Shown here in pieces: positions 63,001 to 64,000 of a DNA stretch of 64,000 nucleotides. The notes under the pieces were generated by a model that was not told where the DNA came from, did not search any database, and saw only the letters and a program-made list of their open reading frames with translations. Position 1 is the stretch's first letter; each line of letters starts with the position of its first letter. The DNA lies in assembly GCA_903813345.2 (NCBI GenBank), contig CAIIXF020000007.1, forward strand, positions 21,379,564-21,443,563, given 5' to 3'. The DNA is from Owenia fusiformis (lineage: Eukaryota; Annelida; Polychaeta; Sabellida; Oweniidae). Position numbers and translations under genes: made by a program.

Positions 63001-64000
63001 ATGTTGCTTGCAGCTGAGCGTGGTTGTCCTCCTGATCACTTCAAGTGTGAGGCGGATCGTGCTGCAGGAGGTTATGGCTGTATTCCCAACTACTATGTCT
63101 GTGATGGAGTGGCCCATTGTGTGGATCAAGCTGATGAAATGCAGAGTTGCCCACCTAGAAACTGTAGATCTGATCAAATCAAATGCAACAACACTGGCAT
63201 GTGTATTACCAACAGGTACAGTGCTATATGATATGTCCCTTATATTATCAGATGATTTGTGGCACATGTGTCTATCCCATCTGTATTTATATACATGAGC
63301 ATATACCATATAGATAAAGTGGTTGATTGTTGACATGTCTTCTCGGCCATTGTCAAGAAAAAATTTAATATCACCTCCAGCTGCATCTCCTCATATTTTT
63401 GAAACCTACCATATTATTTCTCTGTCAGGTTTTTTTGTGACCATGATGATGATTGTGGTGACAATTCTGATGAGCCTGACACGTGTGTCTATCCCACATG
63501 CAACCCTGCTACACACTTCACCTGTGATAATGGCAAATGCATCCTCAAAGACTACCATTGTGATGCTGACAATGACTGTGGTGATAACAGTGATGAAAAG
63601 GAAGATGTCTGTTGTAAGTACATAAATATGTGAGAATCCTTTTGATACAACCGTTTGAGCTCACTTTGGCTGGACAAAGATGGGACTTTGAAAATAAGAT
63701 TTTCAGAGTAGTCCGTGAATTTCGCCAAGATTTGAAATATAAATCATATTGTACCAGGAGACTCATTGTTTGAATTCATTGCACTGATTCTGATTCTGTT
63801 TTAGTGACCCCTGCCCCCACATGTGCAGGGGGTAAGTACTACTGTCAGAATGGCAACTGCATTGAGTATCAGTTTGTGTGTAACCGTAATGATGATTGTG
63901 GAGACAACTCCGACGAACAACACTGTGGCGTGGATGAGTGTCAAGATGTCAGGTCCAATCAGTGTGCCCATAAGTGCATCAACACTATCACAAGCTACCA
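11968..64000 (+). CDS. LRP2: LRP2 (megalin) orthologue, gene body, partial at both ends
   Basis: This is a giant single-pass endocytic receptor of the LDL-receptor family. In vertebrates LRP2 takes up lipoproteins, vitamin carriers and other ligands at absorptive epithelia; LA repeats bind ligands through a calcium-stabilised acidic loop, and the YWTD propellers with EGF modules take part in acid-dependent release. The exons placed here join in frame at every junction (mostly phase 1 between modules). Order: LA cluster I end, EGF x2, propeller 1, EGF, propeller 2, EGF, 15 LA, EGF x2, propellers 3-6 separated by EGF, EGF, 10 LA, EGF. LRP2-specific signs from remembered family sequences are [10 protein letters not shown] in EGF2, HCGCPYGMK before cluster [12 protein letters not shown] in propeller 5, [11 protein letters not shown] in propeller 6 and an insertion before SDE in the third LA of cluster III. 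Oddities: two tandem alternative-exon pairs and an enlarged cluster II. Confidence 0.95.
12981..13094 (+). CDS. LRP2: LRP2 exon 2: LA repeat (cluster I, LA6 position)
   Basis: The exon is 114 bp, phase 1-1, acceptor TTCCAG and donor GTAAGT. It encodes a complete six-cysteine LA module with [18 protein letters not shown], so all calcium-binding acidic residues are present. Its place directly before the EWACP-type LA matches LA6 of LRP2. Confidence 0.92.
13496..13618 (+). CDS. LRP2: LRP2 exon 3: last LA of cluster I (LA7 position)
   Basis: The exon is 123 bp, phase 1-1, donor GTAAGG. The module has six cysteines and the phrase [17 protein letters not shown], close to the last cluster I repeat of vertebrate LRP2 (EWSCP...CIS). 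The calcium loop is atypical ([13 protein letters not shown]), as it also is in vertebrates. Confidence 0.92.
14209..16179 (-). pseudogene. LINE ORF2, reverse transcriptase part (frameshifted from the endonuclease)
   Basis: This piece of 656 codons carries reverse transcriptase blocks: [12 protein letters not shown] near residue 21, [10 protein letters not shown] near 79, FLDLTSAFD near 148, [14 protein letters not shown] near 222 and the catalytic FADD at 253-256. WNDLP lies near 501, and a C-terminal CHCG...MHFLLKCP cluster (residues 574-589) looks like the zinc-binding tail common in CR1/jockey-type elements. About 17 asparagine-rich residues are inserted before the VPQG block. It copies element RNA at the nicked target. 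The first Met here is not a real start: the frame is open upstream, and the coding sequence should continue from the endonuclease frame. The break lies near 16240-16275. Confidence 0.93.
16239..17942 (-). CDS. LINE ORF2 N-terminal part: hydrophobic leader, 2A motif, APE endonuclease
   Basis: The piece has 567 codons. Residues about 40-135 are very hydrophobic with several membrane-like stretches. Residues 142-150 read GDVESNPGP, a perfect 2A ribosome-skipping motif (DxExNPGP), immediately before the apurinic-type endonuclease. Endonuclease motifs: [11 protein letters not shown] near 158, ALCETGN with the catalytic E191, [12 protein letters not shown] with D301 and N303, and GNSDHCAI with D372 and H373. 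By analogy with published 2A-bearing non-LTR elements, the leader would be released and the endonuclease-RT made as a separate chain. The frame ends early, in a different phase from the reverse transcriptase. Confidence 0.92.
   Translation of the reverse strand: MPFSLETWRSAVGLFNSYKIKVSFSEKIQPDAYGTCIYDVQMLILTLVLIYVGLYCLLTNSCSTFCKYLVFAAIFASQVVNVCLSFLMLLSISEKLSVSHRNISLVIAKASVVLLTLCCVPGTTLFFFNPSNICQLLLLMSGDVESNPGPKDDLKILFSNINSIKADSLARLEFLKEYALRENVHILALCETGNVTPEDLESNMFNIRGFGKPKYSTNEGRGLILWAHDTVQINICDLNMSNDLGNCWITIKVEHKIFFYGFFYRSPSLTANETRLYLSRVKDNISNVLLQQNDGIIINGDFNARNNAWYVDDINNMAGIELNNILTDLGLQQLIFEPTRITKHSKSCIDLLITDSEHLISSSVEPPLGNSDHCAIITKVRVNIPREPSIKKTVWYYDSADINLLNQKIAQTDWNFILDTQVNDAAVRFVNSILSIFKEVVPNKTVSSRFDDQPWFTSKIKKEIYKRNKLHHKFKSTNNPMFREKYITQNQLVNQLIHEAKAEHEIKIKNKLDNISKNSIDYWVLIKELLGKNQVSSIPILFNPTSNSAAVNSIDKANVNILSIRTL
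17493..17535 (-). promoter_or_regulatory. 2A-like translational recoding motif inside LINE ORF2
   Basis: Codons 137-150 of the ORF encode [14 protein letters not shown]. The invariant D, E, N, P, G, P residues of the 2A family are all present and preceded by a leucine-rich stretch, as in active 2A sequences. Skipping would occur between the final Gly and Pro. Presence is seen directly; activity is inferred. Confidence 0.93.
17942..18145 (-). CDS. Small ORF directly upstream of LINE ORF2
   Basis: This ORF has 67 codons with a hydrophobic N-terminal half and is not similar to anything I recognise. Its stop overlaps the next start codon as TAATG (GGATAATGCC on the minus strand). That arrangement is known from termination-reinitiation between retrotransposon ORFs. 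It may be a real uORF, or the decayed front of ORF2 after a frameshift. Confidence 0.4.
   Translation of the reverse strand: MTTSRITTLISAFMILRNIICHAILKTSGSSFNSEYICYDLLPHGPPFLSLVQKVNCICSPARDGIG
19277..20092 (-). CDS. LINE ORF1-like protein (coiled coil plus RRM-like core)
   Basis: The ORF has 271 codons. Residues about 35-95 have a heptad-like, charge-rich pattern ([15 protein letters not shown]) typical of a coiled coil. This is followed by [17 protein letters not shown], the usual entry to the RRM-like domain of L1-type ORF1 proteins, then a basic C-terminal domain and a Ser/Pro-rich tail. Such proteins bind element RNA as trimers. It lies 1.1 kb upstream of the ORF2 block on the same strand. 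The start chosen is the first Met; an internal Met is possible. Confidence 0.8.
   Translation of the reverse strand: MIYNLTIRSQYHKTGFELVITQGWMISYMDKLMKTIDHKMEDSIDRAVTKALEKSNVRLSNLERENSKLKDDVLNLTTKLDKIVLDVNHNAQYSRKNTVRFLGIPEKESKAERDNEKCEESICEAISAYMPGVITPDDIEISHRLRPYKQDDRYPRSVIAKLKWRTGKDAILSNRKKLKGSNIIVYEDLSPMNRKLLQDVKEHPEVEQQWSKNGKIFGKLMNGDKVLFNICSDVNDTIIEHRLSSASAPTTNTSRQQPSAPRGGHTGDRRS
20266..20385 (+). CDS. LRP2: LRP2 exon 4: first EGF module after cluster I
   Basis: The exon is 120 bp, phase 1-1, acceptor TTGCAG and donor GTACAT. Six cysteines with the phrase [10 protein letters not shown] and then NRTC near the end correspond to the non-calcium EGF following LA7 in LRP2. Confidence 0.93.
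   Translation, partial: VTHSVVVCPVTTVVVLLQLGDCATVDLAGLSLLLITGHV
20570..20740. repeat. Degraded dispersed repeat, related to 1235-1490
   Basis: It shares the CCTCTGCTTGAGAAGGAATTT phrase (with changes) and the following AATATGGCTGC stretch with the copies near 1.3 kb. It is intronic and of unknown class. Confidence 0.4.
21030..21158 (+). CDS. LRP2: LRP2 exon 5: calcium-type EGF module
   Basis: The exon is 129 bp, phase 1-1, acceptor TTGCAG and donor GTGAGT. It begins DYNEC, the calcium-binding EGF signature, followed by [10 protein letters not shown]. This is near-identical in pattern to the second EGF of LRP2 and is one of the best orthology marks. Confidence 0.95.
21183..22225. repeat. Dispersed element with tandem core rich in TGACCT/AGGTCA
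   Basis: The left end TGTCACCACC..GTGGTGACATATTG and right end GGTGGTGACATTTTGTCATG are related to each other in inverted orientation. The core is about half a dozen 100-150 bp units, each with AAATCTGACTTTAGATTTGA, TGACCTTCAATGACCTTCTC and AAGGTCAAAAAGGTC. A second, longer copy lies at 48138-50252. Non-autonomous elements with internal minisatellites are known in bivalves and are often linked to Helitron-type mobility; assignment here is inference. Confidence 0.8.
22694..22854 (+). CDS. LRP2: LRP2 exon 6: propeller 1, first blade region
   Basis: The exon is 161 bp, phase 1 to 0, acceptor TTTTCAG and donor GTAGGG. It encodes [14 protein letters not shown] and then [15 protein letters not shown], the opening blade of a YWTD propeller. 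A longer open frame from 22548 is intron read-through upstream of the acceptor. Confidence 0.9.
23528..23754 (+). CDS. LRP2: LRP2 exon 7: propeller 1, blades 2-3
   Basis: The exon is 227 bp, phase 0 to 2, acceptor TTGCTAG and donor GTAAGA. It contains [16 protein letters not shown] and [10 protein letters not shown], two blade signatures. The acceptor has only a modest pyrimidine tract. Confidence 0.92.
24048..24134 (+). CDS. LRP2: LRP2 exon 8: propeller 1 blade
   Basis: The exon is 87 bp, phase 2-2, acceptor TTTACAG and donor GTATTC. It encodes YMFLTC, then [12 protein letters not shown]; vertebrate LRP2 has YLFFSDW and KLERAFMDGS at this place. The YWTD motif is replaced by FLTC. Confidence 0.88.
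24332..24460 (+). CDS. LRP2: LRP2 exon 9: propeller 1 blade
   Basis: The exon is 129 bp, phase 2-2, acceptor TTTATAG and donor GTTTGT. It carries [19 protein letters not shown] and IETVDYFG, a canonical YWTD-type blade. Confidence 0.92.
24792..25000 (+). CDS. LRP2: LRP2 exon 10: propeller 1, last blade
   Basis: The exon is 209 bp, phase 2 to 1, acceptor ATTTAG and donor GTAATT. It encodes [19 protein letters not shown] and ends [12 protein letters not shown], the usual closing strand before an EGF. Unlike propellers 2 and 3, no second version of this exon is present. Confidence 0.92.
25298..25432 (+). CDS. LRP2: LRP2 exon 11: EGF between propellers 1 and 2
   Basis: The exon is 135 bp, phase 1-1, acceptor TTCTCAG and donor GTAAGT. 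The phrases CSHMCVLTH and [14 protein letters not shown] match LRP2 (VCVLSH..DNDGLGFRCKC) and not LRP1 at this position. Confidence 0.95.
25592..25801 (+). CDS. LRP2: LRP2 exon 12: propeller 2, first blade
   Basis: The exon is 210 bp, phase 1-1, acceptor TTTTTAG and donor GTATGT. It encodes [16 protein letters not shown] and [18 protein letters not shown], close to the opening of LRP2 propeller 2. Confidence 0.95.
26027..26228 (+). CDS. LRP2: LRP2 exon 13: propeller 2 blade
   Basis: The exon is 202 bp, phase 1 to 2, acceptor TTCAG and donor GTAAGA. It encodes [17 protein letters not shown] and [13 protein letters not shown]. Confidence 0.94.
26489..26665 (+). CDS. LRP2: LRP2 exon 14: propeller 2 blade
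   Basis: The exon is 177 bp, phase 2-2, acceptor TTTTTCAG and donor GTACAC. It encodes [24 protein letters not shown] and [11 protein letters not shown], canonical propeller motifs. Confidence 0.94.
27047..27141 (+). CDS. LRP2: LRP2 exon 15: propeller 2, penultimate blade
   Basis: The exon is 95 bp, phase 2 to 1, acceptor ATTTTAG and donor GTAATA. It encodes [10 protein letters not shown] and [10 protein letters not shown] and leads into the last blade, which is offered by two alternative exons downstream. Confidence 0.92.
27879..28025 (+). CDS. LRP2: LRP2 exon 16a: last blade of propeller 2, version A
   Basis: The exon is 147 bp, phase 1-1, acceptor CATTTTAG and donor GTAAGC. It encodes [16 protein letters not shown] ... 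[10 protein letters not shown]. The frame is open and the splice sites are intact. It occupies exactly the position and phase of exon 16b, 278 bp downstream. The two proteins are alignable but clearly diverged, so the duplication is not recent. It is a likely mutually exclusive partner of 16b. Confidence 0.88.
28304..28447 (+). CDS. LRP2: LRP2 exon 16b: last blade of propeller 2, version B
   Basis: The exon is 144 bp, phase 1-1, acceptor CACTACAG and donor GTGAGA. It encodes [16 protein letters not shown] ... NAKIYDINE. It retains the canonical YxTDWR motif, while version A has FLDWR. Both versions join in phase to exon 15 and to the EGF/LA exon at 33520. Including both would keep the frame but add a surplus half-blade, so exclusive use is inferred. 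Confidence 0.88.
29370..30377 (-). CDS. Class A (rhodopsin-family) G protein-coupled receptor, intronless, nested antisense
   Basis: The ORF has 335 codons with seven hydrophobic spans. Motifs: GN at 56-57 in TM1, SIADF with D85 in TM2, DRYIA at 136-140 ending TM3, CWLP at 267-270 in TM6, NPIVY at 311-315 in TM7, then a short basic tail (FKHGFKKVL). One N-glycosylation site (NKS at 26) lies in the extracellular N-terminus. The conserved cysteine at the outer end of TM3 is absent (Ser there), although Cys190 lies in the second extracellular loop; some receptors near the melanocortin/adenosine group also lack it. The ligand is unknown. A full, uninterrupted frame argues for a functional gene. 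Intronless structure inside an LRP2 intron suggests retroposition or an originally intronless family. A candidate AATAAA (minus strand) lies at 29145-29150. Confidence 0.88.
   Translation of the reverse strand: MTLLTKMSKPSLRYWKEYEELLVHGNKSEFDLDSEPMSKYIQYLIEAILFFWICGGNLLVIMAYLKHSPLRTVTNFFIVQLSIADFIIGCMMPQQIAVTQLTLFTMRGFFVSALSNALICTSMLMSLSLLVAVTIDRYIAIIWPLQYPKIMDLRKAKTISISLWCGVIIIVLIAIIEWKVFMDSGGYLYCIGEAENPRILHYTYGPVGIMICMFLTVAYIRILHVVKQQSRRTENHPIPNNNTTDNFKINLRVLKTAIIVIGFFLICWLPLFIVIIFQVYGFQFYSALQNEAQDNIRLFCFILAVFNSGFNPIVYALRLKEFKHGFKKVLRIRSE
30848..31035. repeat. GGTAC-rich inverted-repeat stretch
   Basis: CGGTACTGTATGGTAC-type motifs on the left half are mirrored in reverse complement on the right (GTACTGTACGGTACC, GTACGGTATGGTAC). 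It looks like a decayed palindromic MITE. Arms are imperfect and ends are uncertain. Confidence 0.5.
31260..31466. mobile_element. Possible Tc1/mariner-type remnant
   Basis: AGGGTGGCCCAAAA near 31260 is partly mirrored by TTTTTTGGGGTCACCCT near 31448-31464. There is no transposase. The ends resemble those of the clearer element at 47687-48122. Weak support. Confidence 0.3.
32240..32360. repeat. Long palindrome 1
   Basis: Arms of about 50 bases (ATCATTGAATATATGCC and its complement, flanked by AGTTATGTCC and GGACATAACT) surround a short loop around 32300. A transcript would fold into a long hairpin. Confidence 0.8.
32584..32612. repeat. Short perfect palindrome
   Basis: AGCGGGCAGATATA and TATATCTGCCCGCT face each other across a single base. 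A further copy of CGGGCAGATATAG lies just upstream at about 32553. Confidence 0.85.
32890..33031. repeat. Long palindrome 2
   Basis: Arms contain TTCAGGATATTGGGATTATC and its complement, with CCTCGGG repeated towards a small GC-rich centre (ACCTGCGGC). It is about 140 bp overall with few mismatches. Confidence 0.85.
33520..33819 (+). CDS. LRP2: LRP2 exon 17: EGF plus first LA of cluster II
   Basis: The exon is 300 bp, phase 1-1, acceptor TTTTCAG and donor GTGAGT. The EGF has HCSHFCFPV and HCGCPYGMK, near-identical to LRP2 at this place. The LA has [20 protein letters not shown] with a full calcium loop. EGF and LA sharing one exon fixes the start of cluster II. Confidence 0.96.
34077..34184 (+). 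CDS. LRP2: LRP2 exon 18: cluster II LA 2
   Basis: The exon is 108 bp, phase 1-1, donor GTAAGT. It has six cysteines with [10 protein letters not shown] and [13 protein letters not shown]. The usual acidic residue before the fifth cysteine is Asn, so calcium binding may be weakened. [10 protein letters not shown] is shared with exon 19, pointing to tandem exon duplication. Confidence 0.92.
34770..34886 (+). CDS. LRP2: LRP2 exon 19: cluster II LA 3
   Basis: The exon is 117 bp, phase 1-1, donor GTAAGT. It has six cysteines, with [15 protein letters not shown] and an unusual [15 protein letters not shown]. One calcium-cage acid is replaced by His and the loop is two residues longer than normal. 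Confidence 0.9.
35595..35708 (+). CDS. LRP2: LRP2 exon 20: cluster II LA 4
   Basis: The exon is 114 bp, phase 1-1, acceptor AATGCCAG and donor GTAGGT. It is a canonical module with [20 protein letters not shown]. Confidence 0.93.
36803..36916 (+). CDS. LRP2: LRP2 exon 21: cluster II LA 5
   Basis: The exon is 114 bp, phase 1-1, acceptor CTCCCAG and donor GTGAGT. It has six cysteines with [20 protein letters not shown]; the first loop acid is Asn. Confidence 0.92.
37851..37970 (+). CDS. LRP2: LRP2 exon 22: cluster II LA 6
   Basis: The exon is 120 bp, phase 1-1, acceptor CCTTCAG and donor GTAAAT. It has six cysteines with [20 protein letters not shown]. Gly-Ala replaces the usual aromatic ligand-binding position. 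Confidence 0.92.
38536..38775 (+). CDS. LRP2: LRP2 exon 23: cluster II LA 7 and 8
   Basis: The exon is 240 bp, phase 1-1, acceptor ACATAG and donor GTAAGT. It carries two LA modules ([13 protein letters not shown] and [13 protein letters not shown]) joined by a short PEMSC linker. The acceptor has a poor pyrimidine tract. Confidence 0.92.
39151..39390 (+). CDS. LRP2: LRP2 exon 24: cluster II LA 9 and 10
   Basis: The exon is 240 bp, phase 1-1, acceptor TTTCCCAG and donor GTAAGT. It has two six-cysteine modules, with [20 protein letters not shown] and [13 protein letters not shown]. Confidence 0.93.
40136..40378 (+). CDS. LRP2: LRP2 exon 25: cluster II LA 11 and 12
   Basis: The exon is 243 bp, phase 1-1, acceptor TTGACAG and donor GTAAGT. 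Modules carry [20 protein letters not shown] and [13 protein letters not shown]. It is the third two-LA exon in a row, so exon pairs may have been duplicated as a unit. Confidence 0.93.
41083..41214 (+). CDS. LRP2: LRP2 exon 26: cluster II LA 13
   Basis: The exon is 132 bp, phase 1-1, acceptor TTTATAG and donor [16 protein letters not shown] and [20 protein letters not shown] parallel the sixth cluster II repeat of vertebrate LRP2. Confidence 0.94.
41593..41718 (+). CDS. LRP2: LRP2 exon 27: cluster II LA 14
   Basis: The exon is 126 bp, phase 1-1, acceptor ATTTTAG and donor GTAAGT. It is a canonical module with [13 protein letters not shown]. Confidence 0.94.
42013..42144 (+). CDS. LRP2: LRP2 exon 28: cluster II LA 15 (last)
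   Basis: The exon is 132 bp, phase 1-1, donor [16 protein letters not shown] and [11 protein letters not shown] match the last cluster II repeat of vertebrate LRP2 (FRCPSWQWQC ... GTDESPLC), anchoring the end of the cluster. Confidence 0.95.
42420..42542 (+). CDS. LRP2: LRP2 exon 29: EGF after cluster II
   Basis: The exon is 123 bp, phase 1-1, acceptor TTTCCAG and donor GTATGT. It encodes [20 protein letters not shown], a standard EGF. Confidence 0.94.
   Translation: MSNPAIPLTVVGATRSAATHHLVLHVFVGGATSLMTQQLV
42830..42905. repeat. Truncated member of the GTGGTGACA family
   Basis: TGTCACCAACAGAAGTTGTG followed by ACATATTGTTAT matches the left end of the 21183 and 48138 elements. The remainder is lost. 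Confidence 0.6.
43030..43152 (+). CDS. LRP2: LRP2 exon 30: calcium-type EGF before propeller 3
   Basis: The exon is 123 bp, phase 1-1, acceptor GTTTTAG and donor GTAAGT. It begins DQNEC and has [15 protein letters not shown], the calcium-binding EGF pattern. Confidence 0.95.
43393..43610 (+). CDS. LRP2: LRP2 exon 31: propeller 3, first blade
   Basis: The exon is 218 bp, phase 1 to 0, acceptor TTTTTAAG and donor GTATGT. It encodes [13 protein letters not shown] and [16 protein letters not shown]. Confidence 0.92.
43930..44111 (+). CDS. LRP2: LRP2 exon 32: propeller 3 blade
   Basis: The exon is 182 bp, phase 0 to 2, acceptor CATACAG and donor GTGAGT. It encodes [19 protein letters not shown] and [10 protein letters not shown]. 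Confidence 0.95.
44592..44820 (+). CDS. LRP2: LRP2 exon 33: propeller 3 blades before the alternative exon
   Basis: The exon is 229 bp, phase 2 to 0, acceptor ATTTTAG and donor GTAAGT. It encodes [20 protein letters not shown] and [12 protein letters not shown] (LRP2 has LLYFMDS here). It ends phase 0, which is what both alternative exons 34a and 34b require. Confidence 0.95.
45253..47545. repeat. Dispersed element with tandem core of about 150-340 bp units
   Basis: The left end contains GCTCACATGGTGAGC; the right end has CACCATGTGAGC followed by CCAGTACCCACGGTACTAATT. Between them the phrase CTCTGTCGATAGGATT recurs at about 45349, 45956, 46111, 46455, 46793 and 47130, followed by the CAACATCAATACA, TATGACTCCTGGTTCAAAAG and TTTTCAAAATGG phrases. 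A G/T/C-rich CCGTCTGTCTGTCCGTCC stretch lies near the left end. There is no coding capacity. A hAT-like MITE interrupts the first unit. Confidence 0.8.
45485..45930. mobile_element. hAT-like MITE with 8-bp target-site duplication
   Basis: The terminal inverted repeats TAGGGGTGAGACGA and TCGTCTCACCCCTA are perfect. They are flanked by the direct repeat CTTTTGAC at 45477-45484 and 45931-45938. Eight-base duplications with T at position 2 and A at position 7, plus TAGGG-type ends, are standard for the hAT superfamily. The interior holds CGAGTCGA-type simple repeats and no transposase. Confidence 0.93.
47687..48122. mobile_element. Mariner-like MITE, 436 bp
   Basis: The left end CAGGCTGGCCAAAAACATCC and the right end (reverse complement CGAGGTGGGCCAAAATATGT) are related inverted repeats, each followed by CATATTT-type sequence. 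TA dinucleotides flank both ends (47685-47686, 48123-48124), the Tc1/mariner target duplication. No transposase is encoded; the 114-codon open frame at its right end runs into the next repeat. Confidence 0.75.
48138..50252. repeat. Long dispersed element with tandem TGACCT/AGGTCA core
   Basis: It has the same ends as the element at 21183-22225 (TGTCACCAC..GTGGTGACATATTG and GGTGGTGACATTTTGTCATG) with about twice as many core units. Units vary in length through small internal duplications of the AAATCTGACTTTAGATTTGA phrase. No protein is encoded. Confidence 0.85.
50832..51021 (+). CDS. LRP2: LRP2 exon 34a: last blade of propeller 3, version A
   Basis: The exon is 190 bp, phase 0 to 1, acceptor TTTTGATTAG with a pyrimidine-rich lead-in and donor GTGAGT. 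It encodes [26 protein letters not shown] and [10 protein letters not shown]. Downstream exon 34b encodes the same stretch of the domain with the same phases. Because the length is not a multiple of three, exactly one of the two must be used to keep the frame. Confidence 0.9.
51937..52200. repeat. CAGCTG-rich palindromic minisatellite between exons 34a and 34b
   Basis: A degenerate 18-30 bp unit with TACAGCTGTAGTAT and GTATAGTAGTAC recurs, giving seven CAGCTG hexamers. TACAGCTGTA is its own reverse complement, so RNA from this intron can form many alternative hairpins. Confidence 0.8.
52634..52811 (+). CDS. LRP2: LRP2 exon 34b: last blade of propeller 3, version B
   Basis: The exon is 178 bp, phase 0 to 1, acceptor ACCAACAG (weak pyrimidine tract) and donor GTGAGT. 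It encodes [25 protein letters not shown] and IIHPSIKPM. It shares with 34a the start FLR, the FED.V.W motif, a C-x5-C pair (CNK[YF]TC) and the closing HP....P. The acceptor is weaker than that of 34a, suggesting regulated use. Confidence 0.87.
53577..53705 (+). CDS. LRP2: LRP2 exon 35: EGF between propellers 3 and 4
   Basis: The exon is 129 bp, phase 1-1, acceptor CTGTAG and donor GTAAAC. It encodes [21 protein letters not shown], a standard EGF. Confidence 0.95.
53945..54129 (+). CDS. LRP2: LRP2 exon 36: propeller 4, first blade
   Basis: The exon is 185 bp, phase 1 to 0, acceptor CTTCAG and donor GTAAGT. It encodes [15 protein letters not shown] and [15 protein letters not shown]. Confidence 0.93.
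54245..54348. repeat. ATATT/TATAT microsatellite ending at a splice acceptor
   Basis: A long (TATAT)n tract fills the second half of a 221-bp intron and runs into TATTACAG, replacing a normal pyrimidine tract. Confidence 0.9.
54351..54604 (+). CDS. LRP2: LRP2 exon 37: propeller 4 blades
   Basis: The exon is 254 bp, phase 0 to 2, acceptor ATTACAG and donor GTAAGC. It encodes [29 protein letters not shown] and [11 protein letters not shown]2 also has a degenerate YxTN-type motif at this blade. Confidence 0.94.
54892..55066 (+). CDS. LRP2: LRP2 exon 38: propeller 4 blades
   Basis: The exon is 175 bp, phase 2 to 0, acceptor CTATTTAG and donor GTAGGT. It encodes [24 protein letters not shown] and QTLFWSDAS. 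Confidence 0.93.
55385..55610 (+). CDS. LRP2: LRP2 exon 39: propeller 4, last blade
   Basis: The exon is 226 bp, phase 0 to 1, acceptor GCTTTAG and donor GTGAGT. It encodes [19 protein letters not shown] and [12 protein letters not shown]. It has the same phases as exons 34a/34b but no second version. Confidence 0.93.
55910..56038 (+). CDS. LRP2: LRP2 exon 40: EGF between propellers 4 and 5
   Basis: The exon is 129 bp, phase 1-1, acceptor ATTTTTAG and donor GTAAAT. It encodes [21 protein letters not shown]. Confidence 0.95.
56065..56295. mobile_element. Inverted-repeat MITE, 231 bp
   Basis: Arms of about 85-90 bases face each other. The outer ends are AATAGACGTTTCCGATAAAT and its complement, the inner part is GGCTAGATTGATGATGTCAT and its complement, and the loop is short. 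No coding capacity; the target duplication is unclear. The element almost fills the intron between exons 40 and 41. Confidence 0.85.
56418..56516 (+). CDS. LRP2: LRP2 exon 41: propeller 5 start
   Basis: The exon is 99 bp, phase 1-1, acceptor TTTTCAG. It encodes [16 protein letters not shown] and DDAMVPVGG, as in LRP2. The donor appears to be GTCAGT, weak at +3; the nearby GT would break the frame with exon 42. Confidence 0.88.
56768..56962 (+). CDS. LRP2: LRP2 exon 42: propeller 5 blade
   Basis: The exon is 195 bp, phase 1-1, acceptor ATTTTAG and donor GTATGG. It encodes [26 protein letters not shown] and [11 protein letters not shown]. Confidence 0.93.
57317..57470 (+). CDS. LRP2: LRP2 exon 43: propeller 5 blade
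   Basis: The exon is 154 bp, phase 1 to 2, acceptor TTACAG and donor GTAAGC. It encodes [20 protein letters not shown] and [11 protein letters not shown]. Confidence 0.93.
57926..58123 (+). CDS. LRP2: LRP2 exon 44: propeller 5 blades
   Basis: The exon is 198 bp, phase 2-2, acceptor TTTTAG and donor GTAATA. It encodes [39 protein letters not shown] and NVYWTDN, one of the best conserved stretches relative to vertebrate LRP2. Confidence 0.96.
58384..58580 (+). CDS. LRP2: LRP2 exon 45: propeller 5, last blade
   Basis: The exon is 197 bp, phase 2 to 1, acceptor CTTCAG and donor GTATGT. It encodes [20 protein letters not shown] and [10 protein letters not shown]. The [10 protein letters not shown] phrase is LRP2-specific (KKIFQASKEP). 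Confidence 0.96.
58787..58912 (+). CDS. LRP2: LRP2 exon 46: EGF between propellers 5 and 6
   Basis: The exon is 126 bp, phase 1-1, acceptor TTTTTAG and donor GTATTA. It encodes [17 protein letters not shown] and [12 protein letters not shown], parallel to the CDCAFGTLQSDG of LRP2. Confidence 0.95.
59141..59377 (+). CDS. LRP2: LRP2 exon 47: propeller 6, first blade
   Basis: The exon is 237 bp, phase 1-1, acceptor TTATTAG and donor GTAAGC. It encodes [20 protein letters not shown] and [19 protein letters not shown] is also found in LRP2. Confidence 0.95.
59665..59848 (+). CDS. LRP2: LRP2 exon 48: propeller 6 blade
   Basis: The exon is 184 bp, phase 1 to 2, acceptor CTTGCAG and donor GTGAGT. 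It encodes [19 protein letters not shown] and [12 protein letters not shown], the latter almost unchanged in vertebrate LRP2. Its end and donor are duplicated 57 bp downstream. Confidence 0.95.
59821..59934. repeat. 57-bp tandem duplication covering an exon end and its donor
   Basis: GTGCTATTGTACTGGATCCA through GTAAAGGGTGAGTGAACATC occurs at 59821 and again at 59878, differing only near the end of the unit. The intron therefore starts with a second copy of exon end plus GTGAGT. Confidence 0.93.
59940..60200. repeat. CAACA/AACAA-rich low-complexity stretch
   Basis: An intron segment rich in short CAACATC, AAACAACA and ACAAACAAT strings, degenerate and without a clean period. No other function seen. 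Confidence 0.6.
60426..60584 (+). CDS. LRP2: LRP2 exon 49: propeller 6 blades
   Basis: The exon is 159 bp, phase 2-2, acceptor TTTCAG and donor GTAAGA. It encodes [35 protein letters not shown] and CDAAL. Confidence 0.95.
60971..61092 (+). CDS. LRP2: LRP2 exon 50: propeller 6 blade
   Basis: The exon is 122 bp, phase 2 to 1, acceptor TTCTTAG and donor GTAAGA. It encodes [14 protein letters not shown] and [20 protein letters not shown]. Confidence 0.94.
61535..62530 (+). CDS. LRP2: LRP2 exon 51: end of propeller 6, EGF and six LA repeats of cluster III
   Basis: This 996-bp exon, phase 1-1, has acceptor TTGCAG and donor GTAAGT. It closes propeller 6 ([16 protein letters not shown]), encodes an EGF ([17 protein letters not shown]), then six consecutive LA modules with canonical loops such as [13 protein letters not shown] and [13 protein letters not shown]. 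The third LA has a two-residue insertion (DGHFSDE), seen also as NNTSDE in vertebrate LRP2. It is the longest coding block in the window; merging so many modules in one exon contrasts with the one- and two-LA exons of cluster II and suggests local intron loss. The open frame continues into the intron past 62530 but the GTAAGT donor and phase set the end. Confidence 0.97.
63014..63215 (+). CDS. LRP2: LRP2 exon 52: cluster III LA 7 and first half of LA 8
   Basis: The exon is 202 bp, phase 1 to 2, acceptor TTGCAG and donor GTACAG. LA7 carries a longer first loop ([17 protein letters not shown]), as vertebrate LRP2 does at the same repeat. LA8 is split by an intron after CITNR. Confidence 0.94.
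63429..63613 (+). CDS. LRP2: LRP2 exon 53: second half of LA 8 and LA 9
   Basis: The exon is 185 bp, phase 2 to 1, acceptor CTGTCAG and donor GTAAGT. It begins [15 protein letters not shown], completing LA8, then LA9 with [20 protein letters not shown]. Confidence 0.95.
63805..64000 (+). CDS. LRP2: LRP2 exon 54: LA 10 of cluster III and start of EGF (cut by window edge)
   Basis: Acceptor TGTTTTAG, phase 1. LA10 has [20 protein letters not shown], then [17 protein letters not shown] begins the next EGF (LRP2: GINECHDP...GCDHNC). The exon and gene continue beyond the right edge. Confidence 0.95.
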